The notes under the pieces: model-generated
What the model saw: only the letters and a program-made list of their open reading frames with translations
Told to the model about the DNA's origin: nothing
The model's database searches: none
Made by a program: the position numbers and the translations under genes
Part shown: in pieces, positions 20,165 to 32,322 of the stretch
How positions within the stretch are numbered: the stretch's first letter is position 1
Layout of the letters: the number at the start of each line of letters is the position of its first letter
From: Alloascoidea africana
Lineage: Eukaryota > Ascomycota > Alloascoideomycetes > Alloascoideales > Alloascoideaceae
Assembly: GCA_030581615.1 (NCBI GenBank)
Contig: JAKTTT010000029.1
Coordinates: 186,001 to 250,000 of the forward strand
Reading direction: 5' to 3'
DNA length: 64,000 nucleotides

Positions 20165-23100
20165 ATGTCGTCAGAGACCAGCTCCCAATGGTCATTTTTA
20201 ACAGATGATTATGTGGAGTCATGGGGAAGCTCCGACCACACCTCTCTGTATGTTATTAATACCCTCGCTCAGCCGTCAACATCTCACAATTCAAAGACAC
20301 TAACAAGAACAAACTTGACGCTATACAACTTAGATTGGACAAACTGTCTCAGTTATATAATGATTCTGATATGATGCAGCTGGCTGGCTTTTTCTACGAG
20401 GCTTTTCTGAGCTGCGAAGAAGGTCGGCTTGAACATGGGACCATGTCAAGCTTTATCAACCAGCTGTTTAGCCTGGTTGACGCCGAGCCTCTGGTTTCTC
20501 TTTTCCTTGAAGTCTTTTCGACTTTCACGATTTCAGAACCCTTGACTCTTTTGATCAAAGCTATACCTATCAGTAAAGCGCTTTTGTTGGAGCAATTAGA
20601 GCCCAGCACACTGACAAAAATCAACTTGGTTACACCCCAGTTTGAAAAGAAAATAATCAAAACTAACACAGCACTTCAGTATCGACAGAAAAGATTTAAT
20701 CTACCTAGAGAAGAATCCGAAGGCTATGCCAAGTTTATCGTTGAAGTATACACAGCCTCTTATTCTCCCAATTGCCTTAGCAAGGTGTCTTCAACAGCCC
20801 ACATGATTGTCTCTCATATTGGATATTTCGACCTGGACCCAATGAGAGCATTAGACATTTTTTTTGATATTTTTGCAGCAAATATGGTGGCCAATTTTCA
20901 ATTTTTTTTCAGAGTTCTGAAAACTTCCCCTTGGTGGCCGTCAAAAAATTCTGAACCTAAATCGCTAGTCGATTTGGGGGAAGAAGGGGGGAATAAAGCC
21001 GCTGCTAAACTGCTTGGATTCAAACTTCAAGATTACGCCCGTAACAACGAGGCCGTTCCCGAGAATATGATGGTTTTGATTGCCATACTGATAAAAGAAG
21101 GAATGATCTGTTTTAGCGATATATACCCATATCTTTCACCAACAGATAAGGAAATGGGGGGCCTAAACAGCTGTTGGAAAGAAGAGATGGAAAATAAAGC
21201 ATTCATGTCTCGAGCTTCAGCTCTGGCACTGGCTGCTCCATTGTCAGAAGATTCTCCTTCCACAAAAGATTCTCAAGCCAATGGAAATACTCAAAAGCAA
21301 GATGCTAAAAAAGAAGAGCCTGTTTCTCCAGCTTCGGAGCAAGGGCTTTTGAGGAATCAGAAAGTGCAATTACTCAAATCTCTTCTTTCAGTAGGCTCTT
21401 TGTGGCCATCATTATTTCTTCTTTCAAAGTTTAATTTCCTTCCAGGTGTTGACCCCGAAATCGCGGACTTGCTCCACATATTAATCAACTATTGTATTGA
21501 GCCTCTTTATGAAAAAGCTAGACCGTTTAGGAAAATACCCAATCTTTCCGAGAAGTTGAAAATACCCACATCTGTTTCTAAAAATACAACGTTGGTAGAT
21601 CCTAAGCCGACAAGCAACAGAAGAGTGTTGTCACCATTAAAGAAACCAATGGAAGCAGGCATAGCATATCGATTTTTCTACGAAAGGTGGACTTCAGAAC
21701 TCCAAGCTGTCTCAACTGTGGAAGAGCTGAAAGAGGTTTCGTCTATTATGTTAAAGTTTTCAGGGCCAAGATTATCTCGAGACTTGAAACTCCTGGTAAA
21801 GTTATGTCGTATAGGATTTCACACTCTAAAGTCCTCACAACTCGAAGGAGACGGGAAAGAAAATCTTGTAGAGGATTGGTTTCAATACTTTCGGAATTAT
21901 ATTCTCCCAGCTATCCCACTAGTAGAGGAAAACCCTCCCGTTATAGATGAAGTATTTAAACTTCTTCGAATTTTTTCTTTCGAAAAACGGTATTGTTTGT
22001 ATGGAGAATGGTTCTCATATCTTAACAAGTCAACTTTGGAGCTCAAAATTGCAAGTGGTAAAGCAGAAAAGGCAACAAAGGATGTGTTGAAAAGATTATC
22101 AAAAACTAATGATCGTGAGATGATGCGGCGGCTAGCCAAGGTTTCTCATGCAAACCCGTTGTCAACTTTTAGCGCTTTCATCGGCCAGGTTGAAAGCTAT
22201 GACAACCTGGGTGCTCTGATTGTTGATGCTGCTCGGTATTTTACTGATCTCAGTTGGGATGCTTTGCCCATTGTCATTATGATGCAATTGACCTCTGGTA
22301 GAGGTACAGTCCAGAAAGATGGATTGAATGACCGAATCTGGTTAAAGTGTAAGTAAGGTTTTTCACGATTACAAGCAACAGCTACTGACAAGACATTATC
22401 AACAGCTCTGGCCTCTTTCACAGCCAAGTTATGTCGGCGATACTCTGTAATGGATTCCACGCCCTTTTTATATTATATCCTCAAGCAACTACAAAACTCT
22501 GAAACTTCAGTAAGCTTGATTTTACGAGAATTAATTGACCACATGTCTGGCATTACTCCAATGTCCAATTTGACGATATCACAGATTGAAGGATTAGGAG
22601 GAGGATCTAAACTTCAGTCAACAGTCTTGAAAGTTCTTTTGGATCAGCGACAATCTTCAGGTCGAAGCGCAAAGAGATTGCTAGAGATTATGGTCAACAA
22701 CAATATTCTTTCTGAGCTTTTTGTACTTTTGGCCCAGCTCACAGAAAGCACCGTCTACACCATTCCCGATTCTCAAGCCCATTTAAAAGTTTTATCGACC
22801 AGGTACGATGATTTGAGCTCTGTTCTTTACCAGCTTACCGATATGATCAACTACTTTCTACCAGCGGAGGTGTTCAAGAAAAATATTATACCTCTGACTG
22901 ATTTATGCTTAAAATATGGAGTCAAGCCAGTATGGGCTTTTGGTCTTTGGAGAAGAATGCTGCAAGTCATGATTTTAGAGTATAACGAAGAACATTCAAG
23001 TTCGAAAGATATTGAGATCATTTCCGACGATGAAGAGGATGAAGATGTCAATATGCAAGATTCTGGAAATATCGCCAAGAATAGTGTTATCATTGACTTG

Positions 23101-25596
23101 ACACAGAATGCAGTAAAGGAGGATAAACCAGCACCATGGCACCCATTGCTCCAGCCCATTATCAATGATCTTAAACCAACCTTTGCTACGGAAACGACTA
23201 ATGAGTTTATTGGATTTTTTGTAACCTTTTGGCAGCTCTCTTTTTATGATATTCATTTTCCATCTTCCAAATACGAATCGGAGGAGCAAAAAATAACTGA
23301 TCGATTAGCAATACTGAACAAATCAGTGAATAATAGCCGAGATGGGGCCATTGCCGCAAGACAAGTAAGACTTGAGAAAGATGCGCTGATTCAGCTGGCC
23401 AAGGAAAAGGTTACACATTATCAGAAGCATAAAAAGACACTGGTTCGACTGAAAAAAGAAAAAAATACATGGCTAAAACACCCTGAAAGTGGTATTGTGC
23501 GAATAAGAGTTAGACAAATCGACGACTTTTTGGGTTTATGTATATTCCCGAGGGCTCTTAATTCTCCCATTGATGCGATATATTGCTCGAAATTTGTGTT
23601 TGCGTTACACGAACTTGGTACGCTTAACTTTTCAACTGTGATGCTTGTTGACAGACTGTTTGCGAGCAATATCATGTCTGGAATCTCATTCACCTGTACT
23701 GCATCTGAAGCTGAGAATTTAGGACTCTTTTTATGTGATATTTGGAACCAATTGGACAGATGGAATAAGGATAAGACGACTTTTGAGCGAGAAGCAGCTG
23801 GAATTGATCCGAATGCTGATACCAAGAGGAAAATACTACCAGGCTTACAAGTTCGATTTAGTAAGCCCATTAGTGATCCAGAAATGCTTACAGGTTTTGA
23901 AGAGTTCAACAAGTTGATTGAGAAATGGGAAAAAAGGTTCACTTGGACACTTGTGGAAGCTCTGGAAAGTCACAATTATATGTCAAGAAGAAACGCAATC
24001 ACGATTTTGAAGAATTTGATTCCAACCTTCCCCTCTGTTGCTAGTAATGGCTACATGATTTTGGATGAGATTAGTTTGATTTCAGCAACAGAGACAAGAG
24101 AAGACTTGAAATTGTCTTCAACAGCTTTGAAAGGACATTTACACCGATTTTCTAAGGATTGGACAGGAAAGAAGCCTGATGTATCACCTCAGCAATATAT
24201 TGCTACTGGCTCAGGAAGAACACCAACACAAATGCCGTCAAAACCCCAGATAGCTGTTGCACCAAGATCGCAAGTTGAGAAACCTCTACAAGACAAGGTT
24301 AACACTAGAGATCGAGAAAAATTTCACTCCCAAAGTCTGAGTAACGACCGTTCCATGGACAGAAAAGCTCTGCCTCCCCGACAGCCGAGGGCATTTAACG
24401 ATGAATCTAGAAGTCGCGGGACAGAGTCGGGGTCTCAATTAAGAGAGCGAGGCTCTTCTGGAGATGCTAGTCGTTCCACTGACGATTCTATGAGAGGCCC
24501 ACCAAAACAAGCAGGACCACCCTCTAGCGCCGACAGAGTTGATAGAACAAATAACTCTATGTCAAGGGGAAATAGGTATGACAGAATGCCAAGAGACAAT
24601 CGAATTGGCTCCAGAACCGACTCAAAAGAAGGCCAGAGAGGCTTTGGCAGAGACAGACAGCGGGATAATAGAGACAGAGACTCTAATGCTCGTTTATCTT
24701 CTAACAATGCTAACAGCGGATCAAGAAATTCTTCGAGATCATCATCACATGAGAGGAATTCTAATACTAGATCTCAGCAGACAGCAGATATGGTCAAAGA
24801 ACGGGATGTTCCTCGTGGGCCACGAGACAGAGATAATCATTCCAAGCCTATGACTTCGCTACGTGAACGGATAAAAGACGATCTTGCTGTTCAAGAAGGT
24901 CGATACAGATCTCGCGATAGGGACAATAGAGATCGAGATGCGGGCACTAGACCTGGTGACAGAGAACGCTGGAGCCCAAAGGACAAGGACGTTTCTCGTG
25001 GCACTGGAAGCAACCAGACAGAAACCGGAGCGGCGAACAGAGGCAATTCTCAAGACCAAGCTTCTGGAGGGGTTGAAACGGGAAGGGATGATGATGTTCG
25101 AGACAGACGAAATAAAGAAAAAGATGCAGGTGGAGGTGTGTCTAGAGATGATCGAAGAGACAGGAACGTTCGAAATGATAATGCTAAAAACAACAACGAC
25201 CGTCTCAGTAACAACCCCAACAGGGAGAAAAGAGGAAACGGTAACGAAACCTCCGTGAACCAGGGCCGTCGAAACGAAAGGACCAAAAGCGACAATGTTC
25301 CTCCCAGGGACAGAACGGACGGCCGGTTCGACCACCGAGACAGAGAACGCGAAAGAAACAACAGCAGCGGCAGTCGGAACAGCTCCCGGACCAGAAACGA
25401 CAGGAATATTGGCCGCGACAGCAAGCGAGACGACCGCAAAGGCGACAACAGAAACGATCGAAGAGGAGGAGACAGAGACCGTGGGGACCGGTTTGGCAGA
25501 TACGGCGGGTCTGCTCGCAAACGGAGCAACAGCGTCGCCTCGAACGCGGAACGGAAGCGTCGCCGTGGAGGAGGAGGAGGAGGAGGAGGCTACTAG
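20165..25596 (+). CDS. THO2: THO complex subunit 2
   Basis: Largest subunit of THO/TREX, which couples transcription elongation to mRNP packaging and export. Three exons: 20165-20247, 20334-22348 and 22406-25596. Introns are 86 nt (GTATGT, CACTAAC, CTTAG) and 57 nt (GTAAGT...ACAG). The joined protein is 1762 aa, near the S. cerevisiae length of 1597. The centre has the THO2 signature (MMQLTSGRGTVQKDGLNDR, spliced on to SLASFTAKLCRR). From about residue 1310 the tail is extremely rich in Arg, Asp, Asn and Ser, with RD/DR dipeptides, and ends in a run of eight Gly plus Tyr encoded by GGA/GGC repeats. Such tails bind nucleic acid in yeast Tho2. The second intron joins what look like two separate large ORFs. 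Confidence 0.93.
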
Positions 25597-25951
25597 TGGT
25601 CTTCCGAAGCAGTTTAGCGCGATGTTAGTGTATTAGTACTTGCTACTTAAGATTGATGAAAGCCTTAATCCCGTTTATGCTGGCGGTTAGTAAGGAGATA
25701 TCCCACGCCTGCGGTGCCGCCGTACACCCGCTTCCGGGGCGTGTGCATTCCTTTCACAATCTGAGCATTCGGCCATAACTCTCTAGCTATTCTGTACATT
25801 GGTAACTATTCCAAAGCATCTTCTCTTCTACTAATTTCCATCGCATCGACAGGACAGTTGCTATCTTTTGTCCTCGACCTATTCTACTGCATTCAAACAA
25901 AGAGATTACGCGAAAGATTGATCCTCTCAGTCGTAAATCCTAAGGACAAAA
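25597..25951. other. Intergenic THO2 to RHO3
   Basis: 355 bp holding the THO2 3' end and the RHO3 promoter and leader. I see no further gene. Confidence 0.5.
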
Positions 25952-26665
25952 ATGCCAATTTGCGGAGGAAGCAAGAAGCCCCTTTCTAGGAAGATCGTTA
26001 TTCTGGGCGATGGTGCCTGTGGAAAAACCTCATTGCTAAACGTTTTCACAAGAGGATACTTCCCTCAGGTTTACGAGCCCACGGTTTTTGAAAACTATGT
26101 ACACGATATTTTCATTGATGGGCAAGCCGTCCAGCTTTCACTATGGGACACAGCGGGACAGGAGGAGTTTGATCGGTTACGTTCTTTGTCATACTCAGAC
26201 ACTCATACTATCATGCTCTGCTTTTCCGTCGATTCGCGCGATTCTCTGGAGAATGTGCAAACCAAGTGGGTTGGCGAGATTGCTGACCACTGCGAAGGTG
26301 TGAATTTGGTCCTTGTTGCGCTAAAGTGTGATTTACGCAACAACCAACCAGATGGCGAGGAGGACCAACCTGCGACAAATGCAAAGTCTCTGATAAGTTA
26401 TGAAGAGGGTCTGGAGGTTGCAAAGAAGATCGGTGCTCTGAGATACTTGGAGTGTTCGGCAAAGAAGAACAGAGGTGTCAACGAAGCATTTACTGAAGCT
26501 GCTAGATGTGCTCTCACTGCAAAACCAAAAGGTATGGCTTGAGTCTTTTTATGTCTATCGTTTGATTTTTTCCCCCCTCATCCCGTTGGATGTGTCTTTA
26601 CTAACGTGCTATTAAACTTAGGAGCTCATGATGACCCCGAAGAAGGTGGCTGTGTGATAATGTAA
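25952..26665 (+). CDS. RHO3: Rho-family GTPase Rho3
   Basis: Membrane-anchored GTPase that controls polarised exocytosis and actin. Two exons, 25952-26531 and 26622-26665, with a 90-nt intron (GTATGG...ACTAACG...CTTAG). The product is 207 aa. Seen: P-loop GDGACGKT (about 19-26), switch I YEPTVFENY, switch II WDTAGQEEFDRL, KCDL and ECSAK. SLENVQTKWVGEIADHCEGV matches Rho3 specifically. The last exon is only 44 nt and encodes AHDDPEEGG followed by the CAAX box CVIM. If the intron is retained, translation ends four codons later as KGMA and the prenylation signal is lost. CTG encodes conserved Leu in ILGDG and GALRYLE, which is the evidence for a standard code. Confidence 0.97.
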
Positions 26666-27529
26666 CGACCAAATTATCCAAGCGACTCTGAACTATGGTC
26701 TAACACACTCGTCACCAGCCCAGAATTTTTCTTCTTTGACTATTATCACTTATTGTTAATTTGTGCTCTAAGTTTTTTTTTGTCAATAATAATTTGTGTT
26801 TGTGATTGTGTCCCCTTTTATCCAATTGTACTTTTTGCTTTTCTCTCTTTTCTACAGTTCTCAACTAATTGTTTAAATTGCACCCTCACCTACTACGTCC
26901 TCTGATGAAGGCCAATAGTGATCTCAAACGGAAAACAAAAACAAAAACAAAAACAAAACAAACAATGTGCTCAGCAAAACTATTTCTCTGCACTCTGTTA
27001 GCTTTTTGAGCTTTCTCTAACCCACTTAAATTATAACTCTGTTGTGTCATATACACTCTGCCTTCTCCTGTCAACTACTTGAAGATTACTAAATTGAAAC
27101 TTCTAATACAGGGCCTTGACAAAGATCTTGTTGGTGCCTGTTACATTATCGTTTGTAGAGGGAAAAAACTGTGCATTGAGATCTTCCCCACTAACATATC
27201 TTTCTCTTACTCTCCATCATATTTCTAAGACTAAAAGCTAATCGTAGTATAATTGCTAGATCCCCTCCAATTTCAAAACAAGTATGGATTAGACTTTCTG
27301 CTTCCTGAGATTTCAGAATGGTATGATGGATGACAAATCCGGGTAAAATCTGCACTGCTCTGTCAGCCCACTTACCTCGTCACCTTTTGAAAGGAAATCA
27401 GAACAGTTGAAAAGCCGGCTGGATCTTCCGATTTTCACTCACCTTCTGTTTTCTCCTCTTTGTGATTAATTTTCCAAAGACCAACTCGACTTCTTCCAAT
27501 TATTTGTTTGTTTATCCAAGTTTGCCAAA
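26666..27529. other. Intergenic RHO3 to HEM13
   Basis: 864 bp. Contains a tandem AAAAAC repeat at about 26936-26958 and otherwise mixed AT-rich DNA. It probably holds the HEM13 promoter. No gene seen. Confidence 0.5.
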
Positions 27530-28471
27530 ATGACTGTTTCTATCAGGGAAAAGATGGAGGCCTTGATCCGTCAAAAGCAGAAAGAGATTGTTGCAGGTCT
27601 CGAAACTCTTGACACTAAAAAGTTTCGAGCAGACGCTTGGGATAGACCCAACAATGGCGGAGGCGGTGTCTCTTGTGTTATTCAGGAGGGAAGCACTTTT
27701 GAAAAAGGAGGTGTAAACATTTCAATTGTCCATGGGTCGCTACCTCCAGCCGCAATTACAAAGATGCGAGCAGACCATAAGAGCTTGCACACTGCAACTG
27801 ATGGATCGATTCCCTTTTATGCGTGCGGACTCTCCATGGTTATCCATCCTTATAACCCGTTGGCCCCAACAGTTCATTTGAACTACAGGTATTTTGAAAC
27901 ATCTAATGCGGACGGAAGTCCTCAATCATGGTGGTTTGGCGGAGGTGCTGATCTCACGCCCTCTTACTTGTTTGAGGAAGATGCTATTCTTTTCCACAAG
28001 AACTTGAAGGAGGCCTGTGACAAGCATGATCCGGAGTACTATCCTCGGTTTAAGAAGTGGTGTGATGAATATTTTTATATTAAACACCGTGAAGAAGCTA
28101 GAGGAATTGGCGGCATCTTCTTTGACGATTTGGATGATAAGGATCCCGAGGAATTGCTTTCGTTTGTGACCGATTGCTTTGATGCATTTTTGCCCTCCTA
28201 TTTGCCAATTATTGAAAAGAGAAAGGACTTGGAGTATACTCCGGAGCAAAAACAATGGCAGCAACTTCGCCGTGGACGATATGTGGAATTCAATCTTGTC
28301 TTGGATAGAGGAACTCAATTTGGATTGAGTACTCCTGGATCTAGAGTTGAATCCATTCTCATGTCCTTGCCTGTCACAGCAAGTTGGCTTTACGACCATC
28401 ATCCAGAGCCAGGTTCCAAGGAAGACGAGTTACTACAAGTTGTCAAGAATCCCCGCGATTGGCTTTCTTGA
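27530..28471 (+). CDS. HEM13: Coproporphyrinogen III oxidase (oxygen-dependent)
   Basis: Oxidative decarboxylation of coproporphyrinogen III to protoporphyrinogen IX in haem synthesis; cytosolic in S. cerevisiae. A 313-aa intronless ORF, close to the family length of about 330. Hallmarks: [79 protein letters not shown] and the C-terminal NPRDWL. There is no mitochondrial presequence, consistent with the cytosolic yeast form. In yeasts this gene is usually induced at low oxygen; I did not find a convincing Rox1 site. Confidence 0.97.
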   Translation: MTVSIREKMEALIRQKQKEIVAGLETLDTKKFRADAWDRPNNGGGGVSCVIQEGSTFEKGGVNISIVHGSLPPAAITKMRADHKSLHTATDGSIPFYACGLSMVIHPYNPLAPTVHLNYRYFETSNADGSPQSWWFGGGADLTPSYLFEEDAILFHKNLKEACDKHDPEYYPRFKKWCDEYFYIKHREEARGIGGIFFDDLDDKDPEELLSFVTDCFDAFLPSYLPIIEKRKDLEYTPEQKQWQQLRRGRYVEFNLVLDRGTQFGLSTPGSRVESILMSLPVTASWLYDHHPEPGSKEDELLQVVKNPRDWLS

Positions 28472-29534
28472 GTTTGTCTAGATTATATATAGAGTAGAAA
28501 TGCAGCTCTATCAGTGTGTCCATAGTTGAGATCTGTTTTTATTTTTCAATTACCCAGTTTATGATTGACGAGAATATGTTAATACGTCTTAAAGAGAAAA
28601 TGAAATGAATTGATAGTTTACATTAGTTTTAAACAGCATATTGTAGTCATATTCATGGAAGTATGATAAAGCAGGTTTCGAAAAATAGTCCCTGTTAAGT
28701 TGGATTCACGTTGCTTTGTACCTGCATCCACTAGTCTAAACAACCAAGGTTGCCCTATTCTTTCTTGTCATCTAGAGAATCTGTGATCAGAGCAGAAATC
28801 ATGGCTCGAGACGCGTGTTAGAGCTTGTATCTACTCTGCTCGGTGCTCTGAATAGATGAAAATAAGGGTTGTTCTGTACAATTGGAGGTTTACTTGTGGA
28901 GACGAAAAAAAAAAAAACAACTTCATTTACTCAACATTTGCCCTCAGATCTCGGACTGTTTTAGTGAAACTCAGTAGGCTATTTCCTCATATTCTCAAAG
29001 CTAATGCTTGAGGGTTGTAGAAAGCCTGAATTGGGTTGTAGTTGGCTGAAACCGCACTTCTACTCCATTCAATTATCTGGGCTCTTAGCATTTCTAGCGC
29101 ATTTAGTAAAGCGTTTAGGAGAGCGAAACTTGTAGTCTCGTAAAATCGGGCAGCTTTCCTTCACTTTAGAATTTCTGAGCTATAGTTTTCAGATAGTCAT
29201 TTTTGTGCAGCTAGAACAATGTGGCTATACATCAAAGGCAGGCATGTCTCTTGCTTAGAACACACTACATAGCTCACTCAGTTACACATCTAGTGCCCAT
29301 TGAAGTCTCCAGTACTATCAGCCGATATATTTTCTCCGGATTATCATGCCTGGCTTTTGCCGGAACAAACCCTCTGTTCCCATGTCAGGGTAATAGTCTA
29401 TTCACGTGTCTCGATTTCAGGACTACGTGGTGTCTTTTGATGAAGAGTGCAGAGCATCAGATCATACTTTTCTGCCTTTTCAAATATATCTTCGCATTCG
29501 TTTTATTCCTAATCCAAGCGTCTAATATCTTCTG
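28472..29534. other. Intergenic HEM13 to SEC59
   Basis: About 1.06 kb. It holds a TCACGTG motif at 29402-29408 and a short upstream ORF (29440-29535). A longer frame opening at 29221 uses a GTG start and is not convincing. I see no other gene. Confidence 0.45.
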
Positions 29535-29535
29535 A
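29440..29535 (+). other. Upstream ORF overlapping SEC59 start
   Basis: ATG at 29440-29442 opens 31 codons, hydrophobic in the second half, ending in TGA at 29533-29535. The last base of this stop is the first base of the SEC59 ATG (TGATG). If the mRNA starts upstream, this uORF could limit SEC59 translation or feed reinitiation. The transcript start is unknown. Confidence 0.35.
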
Positions 29536-31085
29536 TGACAGTCGAGAATGAACTTGGAAAAATGTCCTCTCAGATCTTTTCAAAACAGCCCTCTAGGCTG
29601 CAGGTAGAGGAAACTGAAATCAGCACTAGGCCTGAGAAGGATCATGTGAAACAGGATAAGCTATGGATTGCAAGACATTGTTTAGAAGCCGCTCTCGTTC
29701 TGGGTCCAAGCATAGCTGGTCTTTTTGCTTTTCATAATTCAACAGCTGGCTTGAATAGCCCGGAGTCTATTATATTTTCGAGATGGCTTACGACGGTTGT
29801 GATCATTCTGTCCGTGAACTCAAGACGGCTATGGGCTACGATATCGAAACAACAGAACCTGAGGGCGGCTGGCGCGAATACAAGCTCAAAAGACGGCGGT
29901 GTTCTGTACGAGCTTTTGTTTCCACCTTTGTTGGCCCTGGTATCTTGTCCTGATAGACTTGTTATGAATTTTCTACTCTCGTTTTGTGCTCTGCCTCTGC
30001 CTCTTCCGCTGAATGCGGTACTAATCTCATTCAACTCGTACCAGTTTGGGTGGCATTATTCTCTGATAGCGCCAGCTTACTACCTGTGTTTCAGATCTCT
30101 CGAGCGTATAACGACATCAAGTTTGACCAACACGGAAAAGTCTCTATTTGCAATGCTGATAATAAATCTGGTGAACGTTTCAAAACCAGCGTTGGTGATT
30201 CCTGTTCTCTTAGGTCTGACCTCTTTATTAAGCTTGTTTCTGTGCAACAGCTTGAGTAATGTTATAGCAAATGGCAAGGTCAAGATTGCTCTACACTATC
30301 TTGGCTTGGCTGTACCGCCAATACTGTTCCTGCTCAGCGGCAATTTTGCGGACATGCTAAAAATCATCATGGCAAATCCAGAAAACATTCAGATTCTGAT
30401 ATGCTGGATAAGTTTTGTCAGTGTCGCCATTGCTAAAGTGAACAAGTACGCTCTAATGTGGTCTTTAGACATTAGGAGAAAAGTCTGGCATGCTGTAGTA
30501 GTCCTAATGTTTATACCCCATGCTCTGTATATCGACAGGAGCTTTGTTCAATTAGCAATGGGAGGTGCAATCTACGTTTTTTTCATTGTTGAGTTCATCA
30601 GATCGACAAAACTGCCGCCATTCGGTAGTTTTATCAATTTGCAACTACAAAAGTTTATTGATGTTAGAGATACGAGGGGGAATATCATCATTTCTCACAT
30701 CTTTTTACTACTTGGCATTTCTTTCCCCGTGTTTTACTACCCTGACGTTTTGTCCCTTTCAATTTCACCTGCTATCGGACTAATGTGCCTTGGGTTTGGG
30801 GATTCTTTTGCATCTATTGTTGGGAAAAGAATCGGTCGTCATAAATGGCTTGGCACTAATAAAACAGTGGAAGGCACCCTGGCTTTTATTATAGGAAGTC
30901 TTCTCAGCTTTTCACTTGTCGCTTTTGTGACCGATACAAAGTTTCCATTTGTCCCTGCAATTGTCACCTCTGTTTTAACCGCATTATTGGAAGCCACAAG
31001 TGAGATGAATGACAATGTTATAGCTCCTATTTACATGTTTATTGTTTACAGGTTGTTTGAACTTGGTGCTTTTTTCTTTGTATAA
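29535..31085 (+). CDS. SEC59: Dolichol kinase
   Basis: CTP-dependent kinase making dolichyl phosphate for N-glycosylation, O-mannosylation and GPI synthesis, in the ER membrane. A 516-aa intronless polytopic protein (yeast Sec59 is 519 aa), with hydrophobic spans through most of its length. The cytidylyltransferase-like signature near the C-terminus, LGFGDSFASIVGKRIGRHKW then NKTVEGTLAFI (about 415-450), is clear, as is DIRRKVWHAVVVLMF before it. An alternative in-frame start, MSSQIF, lies nine codons downstream. The stop is 255 bp before the centrin gene on the same strand. Confidence 0.95.
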   Translation: MTVENELGKMSSQIFSKQPSRLQVEETEISTRPEKDHVKQDKLWIARHCLEAALVLGPSIAGLFAFHNSTAGLNSPESIIFSRWLTTVVIILSVNSRRLWATISKQQNLRAAGANTSSKDGGVLYELLFPPLLALVSCPDRLVMNFLLSFCALPLPLPLNAVLISFNSYQFGWHYSLIAPAYYLCFRSLERITTSSLTNTEKSLFAMLIINLVNVSKPALVIPVLLGLTSLLSLFLCNSLSNVIANGKVKIALHYLGLAVPPILFLLSGNFADMLKIIMANPENIQILICWISFVSVAIAKVNKYALMWSLDIRRKVWHAVVVLMFIPHALYIDRSFVQLAMGGAIYVFFIVEFIRSTKLPPFGSFINLQLQKFIDVRDTRGNIIISHIFLLLGISFPVFYYPDVLSLSISPAIGLMCLGFGDSFASIVGKRIGRHKWLGTNKTVEGTLAFIIGSLLSFSLVAFVTDTKFPFVPAIVTSVLTALLEATSEMNDNVIAPIYMFIVYRLFELGAFFFV

Positions 31086-31340
31086 TTGAATAGGGTTGGA
31101 TCATTATTAATTTATTAGATGAATGTATATAACTGACTGTGTTTTTTGTCGCATGTCGCTAGATCCGTTTTATAGTTGCGAAACCATGCACTTGAGATTT
31201 AGATAGAGTTTCCCACCTCCAGCGATACAGGAAAAAAAGCCCATACACCCGCGCTTCACAAGAAAACAAAACACGAAATATACAATGTGCACTGGTGTTT
31301 TTGCCTTCTTTCCCACGTTCCGGAACGCGTATTACGAAAG

Positions 31341-32322
31341 ATGCACGCTGCAAATGAGCCAAACTCGACTTTGGGAAACCGGCGGAAAAATCTATTTGGG
31401 GGCCTTGGTGGTGGAAGCACTGGAGCAGGTGGTGGTGGTGGTGGTGTTGCTGGGTCCACATTTTCAACATATCAGCAACAACAGCTGGGAGTGTCTAGAT
31501 TAACTGGGATACCCCAAACACAGGGACAAGGAGCTGTTCAGGGACAATCTCAAAGGGATCAACTACCTGAGCTGACAGAGGATCAAAAGACGGAAATTCG
31601 CGAAGCTGTATGTAGACTATAATACAAGTTTTGGGTACAATCCAAGAGGGGGACATAATTCTAATGATCATTTCACAGTTTGATCTTTTTGATATGGATA
31701 GAGATGGATACGTCGATTATCACGAACTGAAGGTATTTATTCTGTTGTGTGTCAATTAAAAGCATTGGTCTGGGTTCTAATTTGTTGAAGGTCTCAATGA
31801 GGGCATTAGGATTCGAAGCACAAAAATCTGAAGTGTTAAAGATTATTTCGGATAATGATCGGCTAGGGAAAGGTGTCTTGTCTAAGGAGGATTTTTTCAG
31901 GATAAGTATGTTTTTTTTTAAAATTGATGGTTGATCTTCCTCTTCAAACACTAACGGTTTTATGTTTAGTGTCGGATAAGATTCGCGCAAGAGATCCTCT
32001 TGAAGAGATAAAAAGGGCGTTCAAATTATTTGATGATGAGGGAACAGGAAAGATATAGTACGTTTTAAAATTTGCAGTTTTTGTTTTTTGAACATGACCT
32101 AATCTTTTTGTTCCAAGCCTACGGAATTTGAGAAGGGTGGCTCAGGAGTTGGGGGAGCAACTAGAGGACGAGGAATTACAAGCAATGATTGATGAGTTTG
32201 ATCTCGATGACGATGGTGCAAGTAAGTAGAAAGAAAAAGAAGTTGTTATTGTCCAACTAACTAACGTTTCTTATCGGTTAGTCAACGAGCAAGAGTTTAT
32301 AGCACTATTTAATGATAGCTGA
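31341..32322 (+). CDS. CDC31: Centrin, spindle-pole-body duplication protein, six exons
   Basis: Calcium-binding EF-hand protein needed for spindle-pole-body duplication, and a partner of Sac3 at the nuclear pore. Exons: 31341-31607, 31679-31732, 31791-31905, 31970-32057, 32118-32221, 32282-32322. Five introns of 71, 58, 64, 60 and 60 nt, with matching phases. The product is 222 aa against 161 in S. cerevisiae. The extra length is an N-terminal Gly- and Gln-rich extension of about 75 residues. EF1 ([12 protein letters not shown]) and EF4 (DLDDDGAINEQE) keep calcium ligands; EF2 and EF3 are degenerate. [20 protein letters not shown] and [11 protein letters not shown] are diagnostic. An ATG at 31285 is in another frame. 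Confidence 0.95.

Noticed and set aside
29221-29535. 104-aa ORF directly before SEC59
   Set aside because: Its start is GTG and the upstream half has no protein-like features. Only its last 31 codons, which begin with ATG, are kept as a possible uORF.
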